In this document: one piece after another, positions 1 to 9,120 of the stretch
How the letters are laid out: each line of letters starts with the position of its first letter
How positions within the stretch are numbered: the first letter of the stretch is position 1
NCBI GenBank assembly: GCA_946407375.1
Contig: CAMJNS010000012.1
Coordinates: 1-40,639, forward strand
DNA: 40,639 nt
DNA from: an uncultured bacterium
GTDB taxonomy: Bacteria > Muiribacteriota > Ozemobacteria > Ozemobacterales > Ozemobacteraceae
Direction of reading: 5' to 3'
Made by a program: the position numbers and the translations under genes
Notes under the pieces: generated by a model
What the model was told of the DNA's origin: nothing
Seen by the model: only the letters and a program-made list of their open reading frames with translations
The model's database searches: none

Positions 1-340
1 CAACTTCAACACCAGACTGTGCATTTACGGTAACTATAGCCATATCAACTGCACCGGCTATTTTGTATACTTCACCCAAGAAATCATCAAAACCAGGAGC
101 ATCAAGAACGTTGATTTTACAATCTTTATATTCAATAGCTGCTAAAGAAGTATTAACGGTTGCTTTACGTTTAATTTCTTCAGGATCATAATTCATTATA
201 GAACTATCATCATCTACTTTGCCAAGACGGTTGTTTGCACCAGTATGGAATAACATTGCTTCGGCAAGTGTGGTTTTACCTGTTCCACCATGACCAACTA
301 TAGCAACGTTGCGGATTTTGTCGGTAGTATAAAGTTTCAT
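1..340 (-). CDS. Elongation factor G-like translational GTPase (5' part, runs off window)
   Basis: The first 113 codons are present; the gene continues beyond the left edge. The P-loop GHGGTGKTT is at residues 17-25. A KRKATVNTSLA stretch replaces the usual switch I of EF-G, and the G3 motif is DAPGFDDF. Canonical EF-G has DTPGH here; a Tyr or Phe in place of His together with KRKxxxNTSLA is typical of the EF-G-like second paralogue (EF-G2/FusA2 type), whose role in translation is poorly known. The ATG is preceded by an AGGAG Shine-Dalgarno 5-6 nt upstream, and a TTGCAA/TATAAC promoter lies in the divergent region shared with rpoN. I see the GTPase N-terminus directly; assignment to the EF-G2 subgroup is from these motifs. 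Confidence 0.85.
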   Translation of the reverse strand, partial: MKLYTTDKIRNVAIVGHGGTGKTTLAEAMLFHTGANNRLGKVDDDSSIMNYDPEEIKRKATVNTSLAAIEYKDCKINVLDAPGFDDFLGEVYKIAGAVDMAIVTVNAQSGVEV

Positions 341-383
341 GCTTTTCTCCTACAGTACTTCTTTGAATTTAATTCGGTATAAT

Positions 384-412
384 GTTATACAGTATTTTGA
401 ATGGTTTTGCAA
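384..412 (-). promoter_or_regulatory. Sigma70-type promoter of the EF-G-like gene
   Basis: On the minus strand TTGCAA (407-412) is followed after 17 nt by TATAAC (384-389), about 44 nt upstream of the start codon at 340. Seen by eye only. Confidence 0.5.
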
Positions 413-506
413 CGTACATTTTATAAGAAAAAAGGGAAAAGCATAAAAAAATTTTTTTTACACTTAATTCCTCTTTGCAAACTTCTAATTACAAATTATT
501 TCAAAC

Positions 507-535
507 TTGCATATACATTTTAAATACCTTATAAT
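507..535 (+). promoter_or_regulatory. Sigma70-type promoter of rpoN
   Basis: TTGCAT (507-512), a 17-nt spacer and a perfect TATAAT (530-535) lie 51 nt upstream of the rpoN start. Spacing and hexamers match the housekeeping consensus well. Confidence 0.65.
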
Positions 536-586
536 ACCTATAATAGTGAATGAAAGAAATCAAGGAATAAGGATAAGTCAACATAT

Positions 587-2044
587 ATGGATAGTTCTAT
601 GAGATTGGGTTTGTCGCAAAAACTGACTCAAACCTTGAAAATGACTCCAGAAATGCAACTTGCAATAAAAATTTTGCAGTTAAATAGTGTTGAATTAAAG
701 AGTCAGATTCAGGAAGTTTTAGAATCAAATCCAGTTGTAGAATTAGATGAAAGTGCTGAAACTCCAAATGAATTGCCTTTAGAAAAACTTGAAGAACAAC
801 TACCCACTGATGGAAGTATATCCTCTGTAGAATTTCAAGAAGAAAGTCGTAATGATTACGGAATCGATTGGCAAAAATATTTAGAAGATGCTGAAAACAC
901 AGAAATTAAAGCTTCTCCTAATTCATATAATAATGACGAAGAAAATTCCTTTGAAAACTTTGTTTCTAAAAAAACAACATTAAAAGAACATTTAACTCAT
1001 CAATTAAGTGAAATAAATCTGAATCCTACAGAACAAAAAATAGCCGAATACATGATAGGTCTTATTGATAATAACGGTTATTTGAGAACTTCAGATGAAC
1101 AAATAGCAGAGTTGCTAAAAATAGATATATCAATAGTTACCAATGTCCGTAAAGGTATTCAATCTATGGAGCCTACAGGGGTAGGGGCTTTCGATCTTAA
1201 AGAATGCCTTTTGATTCAGGCTAAAGACGAAGGCTACGATGATGATGCTGTAATTAAAATTATTTCAAATCATCTTGAAGATATTGCACAGAATAAGATT
1301 AGTAATATAGTTAAAGCAACTGGTTACTCTATTGAAGAAGTTAAAGATGTTATAGATACAATAAAAAGTTTTGAGCCTAGACCAGGAGCTTCATTTGCTT
1401 CTTCAGAAGAACAAATTTTCGTAACTCCTGAAGTATTTATAGAAAAAGTTGATGATGAATACGTTGTTACAGTAAACGAGTCAGATATTCCAAAATTAAG
1501 AATTAATCCTGCATATAAAGAAGCTTTGAAAACTCTTGATAAGACTCAAAAAGAAACTAGTGACTTTATAAAAAATAGATTGGAATCTGCTCGTTCTTTT
1601 CTTAAATATGTAGATAAAAGAAAAGAAACCATTCTCAACGTAACTAAGGCAATTTGCGAAATACAGAGAGATTTTTTTGATTTCGGAATTTTACACTTAA
1701 AGCCTTTAACTCTCCAAGATGTCGCTACTATGGCTGGAGTTCACGAATCAACTGTTAGTAGAGCCACAAATGGTAAATATGCTCAGACACCAAGAGGGTT
1801 ATTTGAGTTAAAATTTTTCTTTTCTGGTGCAGCTAGAACTCAATCTGGTGACGATGTTTCAACTATTGCTGTAAAACAGCGAATTAGTGATATCGTTAAA
1901 TCGGAAGACCCATCGAAACCTTTATCTGATAACACTATTGTCGATATGCTTGCTAAAGAAGGCATAGAATTAGCACGAAGAACTGTTGCAAAATATAGAA
2001 TAGAACTAAATATTCCTAGTTCTTCTGCTCGTAGAAAAAAATAA
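587..2044 (+). CDS. rpoN: RNA polymerase sigma-54 factor
   Basis: Sigma-54 directs RNA polymerase to -24/-12 promoters and needs AAA+ activators. The 485-aa protein has the family layout: a Gln/Leu-rich region I (SQKLTQTLKMTPEMQLAIKI, then LQL), an acidic linker to about residue 120, the core-binding region, an HTH region around residues 370-400 (LQDVATMAGVHESTVSRATN), and the RpoN box ARRTVAKYR near residues 464-472 followed by a basic tail. Length is normal. The ATG at 587 has an AAGGA-type SD about 12 nt upstream and a good promoter (507-535). The next gene is OstA-like, recalling the common lpt-rpoN neighbourhood of diderms. No enhancer-binding activator and no convincing -24/-12 site was seen in the window. 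Confidence 0.97.
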   Translation: MDSSMRLGLSQKLTQTLKMTPEMQLAIKILQLNSVELKSQIQEVLESNPVVELDESAETPNELPLEKLEEQLPTDGSISSVEFQEESRNDYGIDWQKYLEDAENTEIKASPNSYNNDEENSFENFVSKKTTLKEHLTHQLSEINLNPTEQKIAEYMIGLIDNNGYLRTSDEQIAELLKIDISIVTNVRKGIQSMEPTGVGAFDLKECLLIQAKDEGYDDDAVIKIISNHLEDIAQNKISNIVKATGYSIEEVKDVIDTIKSFEPRPGASFASSEEQIFVTPEVFIEKVDDEYVVTVNESDIPKLRINPAYKEALKTLDKTQKETSDFIKNRLESARSFLKYVDKRKETILNVTKAICEIQRDFFDFGILHLKPLTLQDVATMAGVHESTVSRATNGKYAQTPRGLFELKFFFSGAARTQSGDDVSTIAVKQRISDIVKSEDPSKPLSDNTIVDMLAKEGIELARRTVAKYRIELNIPSSSARRKK

Positions 2045-2048
2045 TTCG

Positions 2049-2078
2049 TTGTATCTATACCTTATATATAGTTATAAT
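2049..2078 (+). promoter_or_regulatory. Possible promoter of the OstA-like gene
   Basis: TTGTAT (2049-2054), an 18-nt spacer and TATAAT (2073-2078). The -10 box ends only 7 nt before the ATG at 2086, so a transcript from here would be leaderless or nearly so. This agrees with the lack of a Shine-Dalgarno before 2086. Confidence 0.35.
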
Positions 2079-2085
2079 ATTTCCT

Positions 2086-2823
2086 ATGAAAAAAATTATC
2101 TTTCTAATATTTATCTCTGGAATATGCGTCATTTCTCTTTTTGCTGCAAATGAGCCTTTGGTGCCGGAAGATTTTATTCCTGCTTCCGATACTTTTATTA
2201 TAAAAAAAGAAAAACCTGATGCTGTAATTCTTGCTGATTCGTTGACTGCAAAAGATGGTATAGTTACTTTACTTGGTCGTGTTAAAGCTACAAGATTAAA
2301 TGATATTTTAACCTGTAATAAAGCTTTACTTTCAAATAAACCTCAGTGGATGCTTGCAACACTAAGACCAAATCTTCATAGAAAAGAAAGCATAATAGAA
2401 ACCAGAGTTCTTAGAGAAATGAATATTTCTGCTAAAAATATTTTTATAAGAAAAGATGATGGCTTTTTAAGTGCATCTGATACTGTTGTAGTAAGCATTG
2501 ACGAAACAACTTGGGATTTGGCTACTCATTCTAGGGTTATTATTACTGCAGATGATTTGATTGGCAAAGAAGATAGTGAACGTTTGATTTTTTCCGGAAA
2601 TGTTAAGATTTATGAACCCGAAGGTGAAAATCCAAGCGATGGTATGGGAAATCGTCTTGATTATTTGAGAAAGCGTTCTTTGGCTGTTTTAAGTAGTGCT
2701 AGCGGCAATGCAATAATCAATACCTGGGAATTAAATCCCGAAACAAATCAAAAAGAAAGACGCACTCTAAAAGGTAAGCGTGTTATTTATAATACAATTA
2801 CAAAAGAAGGTATATCTGAATAA
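2086..2823 (+). CDS. OstA/LptA-like periplasmic protein
   Basis: The 245-aa protein starts with a signal peptide (MKKIIFLIFISGICVISLFA, cleavage likely after FA). The mature part has beta-rich repeats of the OstA/LptA/LptC type: residues about 45-90 (VILADSLTAKDGIVTLLGRV followed by a CNKA segment) and about 155-245 (ITADDLIGKEDSERLIFSGN, later LKGKRVIYNTITKEG). Such domains stack into a bridge that carries lipopolysaccharide across the periplasm; whether this one does so is inference. It follows rpoN by 41 nt on the same strand. The gene ends 8 nt before a 28-copy heptamer array, so the array forms its 3' UTR. It could instead be an LptC-like or uncharacterised OstA-domain protein. Confidence 0.7.
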   Translation: MKKIIFLIFISGICVISLFAANEPLVPEDFIPASDTFIIKKEKPDAVILADSLTAKDGIVTLLGRVKATRLNDILTCNKALLSNKPQWMLATLRPNLHRKESIIETRVLREMNISAKNIFIRKDDGFLSASDTVVVSIDETTWDLATHSRVIITADDLIGKEDSERLIFSGNVKIYEPEGENPSDGMGNRLDYLRKRSLAVLSSASGNAIINTWELNPETNQKERRTLKGKRVIYNTITKEGISE

Positions 2824-2831
2824 GCTGATAG

Positions 2832-3027
2832 GTGGTAGGTGATAGGTGGTAGGTGGTAGGTGGTAGGTGGTAAGTGATAGGTGGTAAGTGGTAGGTGGTA
2901 AGTGGTAGGTGGTAAGTGATAGGTGGTAAGTGGTAAGTGATAGGTGGTAAGTGGTAGGTGGTAAGTGATAGGTGGTAAGTGATAGGTGGTAAGTGGTAGG
3001 TGGTAAGTGATAAGTGATAAGTGGTAT
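2832..3027. repeat. Array of 28 uninterrupted heptanucleotides, consensus GTGRTAR
   Basis: Exactly 196 nt made of 28 seven-base units: GTGGTAG, GTGGTAA, GTGATAG, GTGATAA and a final GTGGTAT. It lies between the OstA-like gene and the promoter of the large lipoprotein gene. Variation is confined to two positions of the unit (G/A at position 4, A/G at position 7). The same motif recurs in reverse at 13670-13697. An open frame on the minus strand here is only the translation of the repeat. Confidence 0.97.
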
Positions 3028-3121
3028 GAGTGATGTATGAGGTTAGAATTTATAAATAAAATACATATAAATGAAAATTTTGAAAAAGTTATAAAAATTA
3101 TAAAAATTTTTCCTTGAACTA

Positions 3122-3151
3122 TTGACAATAAAACCTAATTCAAGAGATAAT
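3122..3151 (+). promoter_or_regulatory. Sigma70-type promoter of the large lipoprotein gene
   Basis: TTGACA (3122-3127) is followed after 18 nt by GATAAT (3146-3151), 44 nt upstream of the start codon at 3196. Confidence 0.5.
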
Positions 3152-3195
3152 AGTGCACAAATATAATATTATAGTATCCGTGGGGGCAAATTATT

Positions 3196-6100
3196 ATGGC
3201 GGAAAATAACCGCAATTTGAGTGTTTTTTTGCTTGTTTTGGCACTGATTGGTGCTGCACTTTTCTATGGTTGCGGTTCAGCAACTTCTGATAGAATTCCT
3301 GATATTGAATATTCAATTACAGGTTCTTATGTCTTAGGAACTTCATCTTCTAATGTTAATGCAACATCAAGAGCTGCTAATGTTCCGGGTTTACAAGCTG
3401 GAATCCTAATCTATTCCGAAGCTGCTCCAACTAATTATGCTGATGTTGATCAAGAAAAAAATAGATATGTTATTAGAAACCTTAAACCTGGTAAGCACTA
3501 TATTGTCTTTAGACATAGTGACTCTATGGGAGGAAATTATATAGTTCGTTCTTCTCAACCTGTTGAACTTACTAATACTGAACCAGTAAAAGAGCTTAAT
3601 GAACAACTTAAAGCCGTTGAAGGCACTATAGCTATTACTGGTAAAGTAACAAATATTAAAAAACAATTGATTACTCCAACCCCAACAATTTCTCTTTGGG
3701 GACAAACTATAGAAGTTAATCCCTTTACTGGTGAATTTACTACCCCCAAGATGCCAGAAGGCACAACTGCAGATTTAATAGTTAATGCCATAAATTATAA
3801 AGAAAACCCCACCCCGGTTGTATTTGAAACAAATCCTGCATATTATGATTTTTCTGCTGTAGAAACTACTAGCACAAATGTTCCTCCTACAGTTACTGTT
3901 AGCTCAAAAAGAGATACATATAATCTTAGATCTACTGTTACTTTAACTGCTGTTGCCCAAGATGCTAATAATGATGAATTAGAATTTAAATGGTATATAG
4001 AAAGCTGCACTTCTCCAAAAGTTAGTACTAATGATTTGGAAAAAGTTGAAGAATATCTAAAAGGTTCTGATTATACAAGTATTTATTATTGGAATGCTCC
4101 TGATGAAGATTGTACTGCTACTATTACTGTTGAAGTAAAAGAAAAATATACCAACTTAAGTGCAAGAGCTAAACTAAATCTTAAAATAGGTACTGGTAAT
4201 TACCACCAGAATACTATTCCAACAATTCTTAGCACTAGCATTTATCCTGAAACTCTCTATGGCAATAGAACCTATACTATAACTTCTATTGCTACAGATA
4301 CAGATGGAGATGCTCTTACATATTTCTTGAATATAACCCCAATAAGTGCCTCCGCTTCAATTAATCTTTCAAAAAGTAGTGTTAATACTTGGACCTGGAG
4401 AACGGCATCTGAATCAAAGGCAATTTCTTACAAATTAGATTTTGAAGTTAGAGATCCTAAAGGCAATACAAATTCTTTAACTAGAACAGTTAATGTTAGG
4501 GCTAGTGAACCTAACAATCCCCCTATAATTGAAAATCAAGATCCAGTCGGCACAATAGAGGTTAGGAGTGGAACAGAACAAACCCTTACTTTGGTTGCTA
4601 AAGATCCAGAAAATGAAAAAGTTACTTTTGCTTGGACATCAAAGAAAGGCTCTCTATTGCGGACTTATGTAAATGGTAATATGGCTTCGGCAACTTGGCG
4701 TGCACCATATTTGAATAATCCAACAGAAACCTATATTAATTGTACTATTAGAGACCCATATAATCTTTCGGTTTCTGCAACTTTCACTATAAATATTATA
4801 CCAGATCCTAATAAAAAGGCACCAGAAATTACTATTGATGTAGTAGCTAGTAGCAGTCCAAATGTTAATGCTCCTAGTGGTGTTCCATTATTGAAACCTA
4901 ATGAATCTATTACATTTACAGGTTCTGCTATGGATTTGAATAAAGGAGTTTCTATAGATCCTAGTCATTTTAAGTGGGAAATTAAAGGACCAAATGATGA
5001 TAACTTTGTTCCGTTAAATAATGCATCAAATACAGCAATATTTAATGTTACTGCAGGATCTCCTGTTGGTGATTATATTGTAAAAATGATTTCTACAGAT
5101 TTAGCTGGAGAAATTACTGGTGAAGGTACAAAGGAATTTAGAGTTAATGCTACACCATTGGCAGATATTCTATGCAATGGTAACGAATTAGTTAATGGTA
5201 GAATGTCTCCAACAACAACTTACAAATATGATAATGGTAGTGAAGTATTAGATGTATTTACTTATTCTACATCAGAAAAGATTTCCTTTACTGCAAGTTG
5301 TACTGATTTAGAAACTGATTTGTCTACTTTACAGAATAATTCAAATTGGACTCTTAATGGAAATAAAAAGCCAACAGTTCCATTGTTTGAATGTCCTCTT
5401 ACAGCTACAGGAACAAATATTGTAACTCTTAAAGTTTCAGATTCTAAAGAAGTTTATTCTGCAACTTCGACTTACAAATTCTTTGTTAATACTGCTCCTA
5501 CATTTGATATAGCTACTTCTACTAAGATCAGTTATGTTCCAACAGAAAAGGTTGAAGTTTATGTAAAAGCAAAAGATGATGTTAGTGCTCCTGGTATTCA
5601 GTGGTATGTTGCCAATAATCCATCTTTTTCTTTGCCAGTTCCTGTTACTGATTCAATTGCAAGTTGTTCTAATGAAGTAGTAACAAATACAATAACTTCA
5701 AAACTAGATGCTGATGCAGAGTATCTTATGAATACTATTGGTTCTGACTTATACTTTAGAGCTATAGCTACAGATACTATGGGATTGACAACTGAAAGCA
5801 ATATAATTCATACCTATATTACTGAACCCCATGAAATAGCAAGATTTATTGTAGCTAGTGGGGCTTATTATAACAACCAGCCTCCATTTAGTTTTGGTGA
5901 TCTTGAAAAATTATTGTTGCCATCTGATTCTGAATACGAAAATACAATTCTAACTTTTGAAGCTGATCAAAAATTCTCTATGAGCGGTGGATCTTCAAAA
6001 GCGACAGATACTATGATTTGGAAATGGGAAGATAGTCTTTGGGAAAAGCAAGCAGATAATACTTATGCTCCAGGAAAATTTAATTCAATATCTGCTGGTT

Positions 6101-8286
6101 TGCAAGACTCATTTATGGGTTATATTTTGAATGGTTATTCAATAACTGGTGCGACCAATTTTGGTACTCATACTATTAGATTAACAGGAGAAAATGCTGA
6201 AAACGGTATTGTTGCTTCTAATTCAATCATAATATTTATAAATAGCACTCCTAAAATTGAGTTTATTAATGCATCTAGCGATACTATTCGTTTTGATACA
6301 AATTCCGATGCTACCTTCACAATTACTTTAAAAGAAGATGATCCAAATGAAAAAATTGGTTTAAAGTGGACTATTACTGAATTAAAAGATGATTGTGAAC
6401 CTGATGAAACTAAAGAACCAATAATATTTACATCACATAGTGAAAAGTCAGAAGAAGGAAAACCTCCTGTTTATATGGCTGGTGCTAAAGAAAAAACAGT
6501 TATAGTTAAATGGAGTGAAATTACAAAAGACAATCCTACTCCACTTTCTGAAGGTGCAAAACGTGTAGAAGTCTGTGCAACAGACCAGTATGGTAAAGCT
6601 GCTACTGCAACTGTAGACGTACTTGTTAATACTTTGCCAGCATTTAACGTGGTTGTTGAGGGAACAGATAGAAAAGTTAAGATAATGGTACCTCAAGAAA
6701 GTGATAATGATACAGAAAACGAAGGGTATGCAGAATTCTATAAGCAGCAACAATATACTACTGTTGGAACTGATACCCCAGTATTTTTGGTAACTTATTC
6801 AAGTATGTTATTAGATTTTACTGTAATCGCTACAGATACTGAAGATGGAATATTAGATGGAGCCTCGATTACTTGGAAATATACTGATTATTCTGGATCT
6901 ACTATAACAAAAACAGGTGCTAATATTACAGGAAGATTTAATATTGGTGCAAATACTGTTAATGTTGAATGTCATGATAAAAACTATGGTAGATATTCAA
7001 AAAATGGCGATAATACAGTTTATAACCATATGTGTGTAGCTACATATTCTGCTGATTTCTATGTATGGAATAGCACTTCATATAATTTAGAAAATTGTAA
7101 AAGTGCTGAGGATGGTAAAACTGGAACTGTTCTTTATAATAGAGAAAACAGTGGACTCTTCTACGTCCAGTTTGGGACCGACACTCCATATATTGAAAGT
7201 TGGCAGTTAGACCAGAACGAAACTGTAAACCTAGAATATATAGTTCCTGGGATTATTCCTGCTTATATATTAGGAAAAGATTCTACTGAGGGTGAAACTA
7301 AAAATAAAGTTGTTGCTACAGAAACTCCAGATATTCTTGCGGTTTTACAAAGTGATAAAAATCATTTCATGCTTATAGCTAATACCCTTCATAAGAGAGT
7401 TAGTGTAATGCCTACTGCAGACCCACTTATAGATGCAGATTATGTTGAATATACCGGAGCTAATGAAGAGTTAGATAAACCACAACAAGAATGGATAGCA
7501 ACCTTTACTGTTGTAGATATTACTTCTTCAGATAAACCAACAGAAAACAAGAGATATTTATCATTCAATTCAGACAGAGGAAACTATGACGATTTGACTG
7601 ATACTTTTGATACTTGTGGTTACCCTGGCTTAGATATATATTATCCACAAAAAATTCTATCTATGACTTATAGCAATGAAAGCGAAAATAGTGCTGGTGC
7701 TATGCTTCTCTATGGCTGGAATGGTTATAACGGAGGTGCAATTGCTGCTTACAACAATAAACGAATAAAAGTAGTTGGGGAAGAAATCGTTGCACCATTG
7801 TATAACTTGGATAGTCAAGTATTAAACATTTCACCATATTCAAAGCTTAGATATTTAAGTAAATTGGATCTTAGTGAAAAATTATTTATAACAGATACTA
7901 ATAATAATAGATTAATAAAAATAAATTCTGGTTTTGGAAAGCCTACTTCTATTGTTGCTACACTTCCTATAGATGTTTGTACAACAAATAAAGATTATAT
8001 GTTCTCTCTAAGCGAATCAGGTGCTGCTGAAGTTGATGATGCTATAACTTTATATGCTGTTAATAATACTAGTGCTACCCCATTAACATCATTTGCTAAA
8101 TTTACAGATGCAACTAACTACTATGAAAGAGCTGGTAAAGTTAAGAATCCAAAATCAATTATGTATTATGTAACAGGTCGTGGTAAAGATTATTATGGTG
8201 GATTAATGATTCTTGAAGAAGGTCATAATGGTTGTCCAAATCGTATTCAGGTAATTAGATCTAATAAAGAAAATTGGCTGGAATAA
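3196..8286 (+). CDS. Very large lipoprotein with tandem Ig-like (PKD/cadherin-like) domains
   Basis: The 1696-aa protein begins with a lipoprotein-type signal: charged start, hydrophobic stretch and Cys26 (ALFYGCGS). The lipobox is loose, so the anchor is likely rather than certain. From about residue 225 it carries many Ig-like modules, each with a proline entry and an acidic strand such as PPTVTVSSKRDTYNLRS, TATDTDGDALTYF-like or AKDPENEKVTFAW. They recur about every 100-110 residues to around residue 1400. Near residues 1560-1590 a segment reading LFITDTNNNRLIKINSGFG resembles an NHL/beta-propeller blade. The protein should be exposed on the cell envelope; the ligand is unknown. The ATG follows a GTGGGGG Shine-Dalgarno 9 nt away and has its own promoter. 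A strong bidirectional terminator follows. Ordinary codon use for the window. Confidence 0.8.
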   Translation: MAENNRNLSVFLLVLALIGAALFYGCGSATSDRIPDIEYSITGSYVLGTSSSNVNATSRAANVPGLQAGILIYSEAAPTNYADVDQEKNRYVIRNLKPGKHYIVFRHSDSMGGNYIVRSSQPVELTNTEPVKELNEQLKAVEGTIAITGKVTNIKKQLITPTPTISLWGQTIEVNPFTGEFTTPKMPEGTTADLIVNAINYKENPTPVVFETNPAYYDFSAVETTSTNVPPTVTVSSKRDTYNLRSTVTLTAVAQDANNDELEFKWYIESCTSPKVSTNDLEKVEEYLKGSDYTSIYYWNAPDEDCTATITVEVKEKYTNLSARAKLNLKIGTGNYHQNTIPTILSTSIYPETLYGNRTYTITSIATDTDGDALTYFLNITPISASASINLSKSSVNTWTWRTASESKAISYKLDFEVRDPKGNTNSLTRTVNVRASEPNNPPIIENQDPVGTIEVRSGTEQTLTLVAKDPENEKVTFAWTSKKGSLLRTYVNGNMASATWRAPYLNNPTETYINCTIRDPYNLSVSATFTINIIPDPNKKAPEITIDVVASSSPNVNAPSGVPLLKPNESITFTGSAMDLNKGVSIDPSHFKWEIKGPNDDNFVPLNNASNTAIFNVTAGSPVGDYIVKMISTDLAGEITGEGTKEFRVNATPLADILCNGNELVNGRMSPTTTYKYDNGSEVLDVFTYSTSEKISFTASCTDLETDLSTLQNNSNWTLNGNKKPTVPLFECPLTATGTNIVTLKVSDSKEVYSATSTYKFFVNTAPTFDIATSTKISYVPTEKVEVYVKAKDDVSAPGIQWYVANNPSFSLPVPVTDSIASCSNEVVTNTITSKLDADAEYLMNTIGSDLYFRAIATDTMGLTTESNIIHTYITEPHEIARFIVASGAYYNNQPPFSFGDLEKLLLPSDSEYENTILTFEADQKFSMSGGSSKATDTMIWKWEDSLWEKQADNTYAPGKFNSISAGLQDSFMGYILNGYSITGATNFGTHTIRLTGENAENGIVASNSIIIFINSTPKIEFINASSDTIRFDTNSDATFTITLKEDDPNEKIGLKWTITELKDDCEPDETKEPIIFTSHSEKSEEGKPPVYMAGAKEKTVIVKWSEITKDNPTPLSEGAKRVEVCATDQYGKAATATVDVLVNTLPAFNVVVEGTDRKVKIMVPQESDNDTENEGYAEFYKQQQYTTVGTDTPVFLVTYSSMLLDFTVIATDTEDGILDGASITWKYTDYSGSTITKTGANITGRFNIGANTVNVECHDKNYGRYSKNGDNTVYNHMCVATYSADFYVWNSTSYNLENCKSAEDGKTGTVLYNRENSGLFYVQFGTDTPYIESWQLDQNETVNLEYIVPGIIPAYILGKDSTEGETKNKVVATETPDILAVLQSDKNHFMLIANTLHKRVSVMPTADPLIDADYVEYTGANEELDKPQQEWIATFTVVDITSSDKPTENKRYLSFNSDRGNYDDLTDTFDTCGYPGLDIYYPQKILSMTYSNESENSAGAMLLYGWNGYNGGAIAAYNNKRIKVVGEEIVAPLYNLDSQVLNISPYSKLRYLSKLDLSEKLFITDTNNNRLIKINSGFGKPTSIVATLPIDVCTTNKDYMFSLSESGAAEVDDAITLYAVNNTSATPLTSFAKFTDATNYYERAGKVKNPKSIMYYVTGRGKDYYGGLMILEEGHNGCPNRIQVIRSNKENWLE

Positions 8287-8303
8287 AAAGGTAATCTAGA
8301 AAC

Positions 8304-8336
8304 AAAAAACCTCGCTTATGCGAGGTTTTTTGTTTT
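8304..8336. terminator. Bidirectional rho-independent terminator
   Basis: Stem CCTCGC (8310-8315), loop TTAT, GCGAGG (8320-8325), flanked by A6 on the left and T6 on the right. It can therefore end both the lipoprotein transcript (plus) and the ruvA transcript (minus). Confidence 0.9.
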
Positions 8337-8384
8337 AGACTATTCTTAGTAATTTAGAATATTAGATAAGAATTATAAAGTAGC

Positions 8385-8993
8385 TTAATTGAGACTTTGA
8401 AGAATTTGACTGATAATATCTTCAATAGAAGCATCTGAAGAAACAATAGGTGCAATTCTTCTAATTCCTTGTGTAATTTCCTTAGAAGTATATCCAAGGT
8501 TTTCTAATGCTTCTCTAACATCAGATTCAAATGGAATTACCTTTGACTCTTCTTGTGGCTCTTCTATTTTAGAAGCACCAATGCCTAGTTTAGATATTTT
8601 ATCTTTTAATTCTATAACAAGTCTTGAAGCAAGTTTGGGGCCTACCCCTTTCAATGAAGTTAGTCTTGCAACATCTTCTGAAAGAATCATGGTAGCAAAA
8701 GCTTCTGGTTCAACGGCAGACATAACATTAATAGCCATTTTGGGTCCAACTTTGTTGACCCCAACCAATAGTTTAAAGATTTCTCTTTCGTCTTCTGTAT
8801 AAAAACCAAATAATAAAGGACTATCTTCTTGCCTCCAGTGAAGATAGGTTAAAAGAGTTATTTCTTTCCCTTTTTCTGGAAGACTTTTACTTGTGGATAG
8901 TGGAACTAATAGTTCGATCCCTATTCCATGGTTATTTATAACTACTCTAAGTGGTTCTTTTGTAAATAAGGTTCCGCTAACAAAATCAATCAT
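8385..8993 (-). CDS. ruvA: Holliday junction branch migration subunit RuvA
   Basis: RuvA tetramers bind Holliday junctions and load the RuvB helicase. The 202-aa protein has the family length and order: an N-terminal OB fold (MIDFVSGTLFTKEPLRVVIN), tandem helix-hairpin-helix motifs around residues 75-130 (LLVGVNKVGPKMAINVMSAV and LTSLKGVGPKLASRLVIELK), and a C-terminal RuvB-binding domain at about 155-202 (DVREALENLGYTSKEI). The ATG at 8993 has an AGGGGA Shine-Dalgarno. It lies downstream of yebC on the same strand, an order common in bacteria, but ruvB and ruvC are not adjacent. A palindromic repeat and a terminator hairpin separate it from yebC, so it probably has its own weak promoter. Confidence 0.97.
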   Translation of the reverse strand: MIDFVSGTLFTKEPLRVVINNHGIGIELLVPLSTSKSLPEKGKEITLLTYLHWRQEDSPLLFGFYTEDEREIFKLLVGVNKVGPKMAINVMSAVEPEAFATMILSEDVARLTSLKGVGPKLASRLVIELKDKISKLGIGASKIEEPQEESKVIPFESDVREALENLGYTSKEITQGIRRIAPIVSSDASIEDIISQILQSLN

Positions 8994-9024
8994 TTTTTCC
9001 CCTAATATAGAGTAAATTTTTAAA

Positions 9025-9059
9025 TCATTGCGAGGGTTCTGAAAGAACCCTGGAATCCA
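9025..9059. repeat. REP-like imperfect palindrome
   Basis: TCATTGCGAGGGTTCTGAAAG followed by AACCCTGGAATCCA: arms GGGTTCT/AGAACCC around a GAA loop inside TCATTGCGAG...GGAATCCA ends. Same family as the elements at 13518, 13583, 21230, 21304, 26736, 29263 and 38399. Confidence 0.8.
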
Positions 9060-9069
9060 TAAAATAAAA

Positions 9070-9102
9070 AGAGGATTCTAAGAATAGAACCCTCTTTTTT
9101 AA
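9070..9102. terminator. Terminator downstream of yebC
   Basis: GAGGATTCT and AGAACCCTC form a 9-bp stem with one mismatch around AAGAAT, bordered by A- and T-runs on both sides. On the minus strand it sits about 20 nt after the yebC stop. Confidence 0.65.
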
Positions 9103-9120
9103 CAAGTTAAACCAATAAGC

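Noticed and set aside
2832..3027. CRISPR or minisatellite with spacers
   Set aside because: Units are contiguous 7-mers without spacers.
2787..3128. Minus-strand 113-aa open frame rich in TYHLPP
   Set aside because: It is only the translation of the heptamer array; the 7-nt unit gives a 21-nt coding period by arithmetic, and there is no ribosome site.
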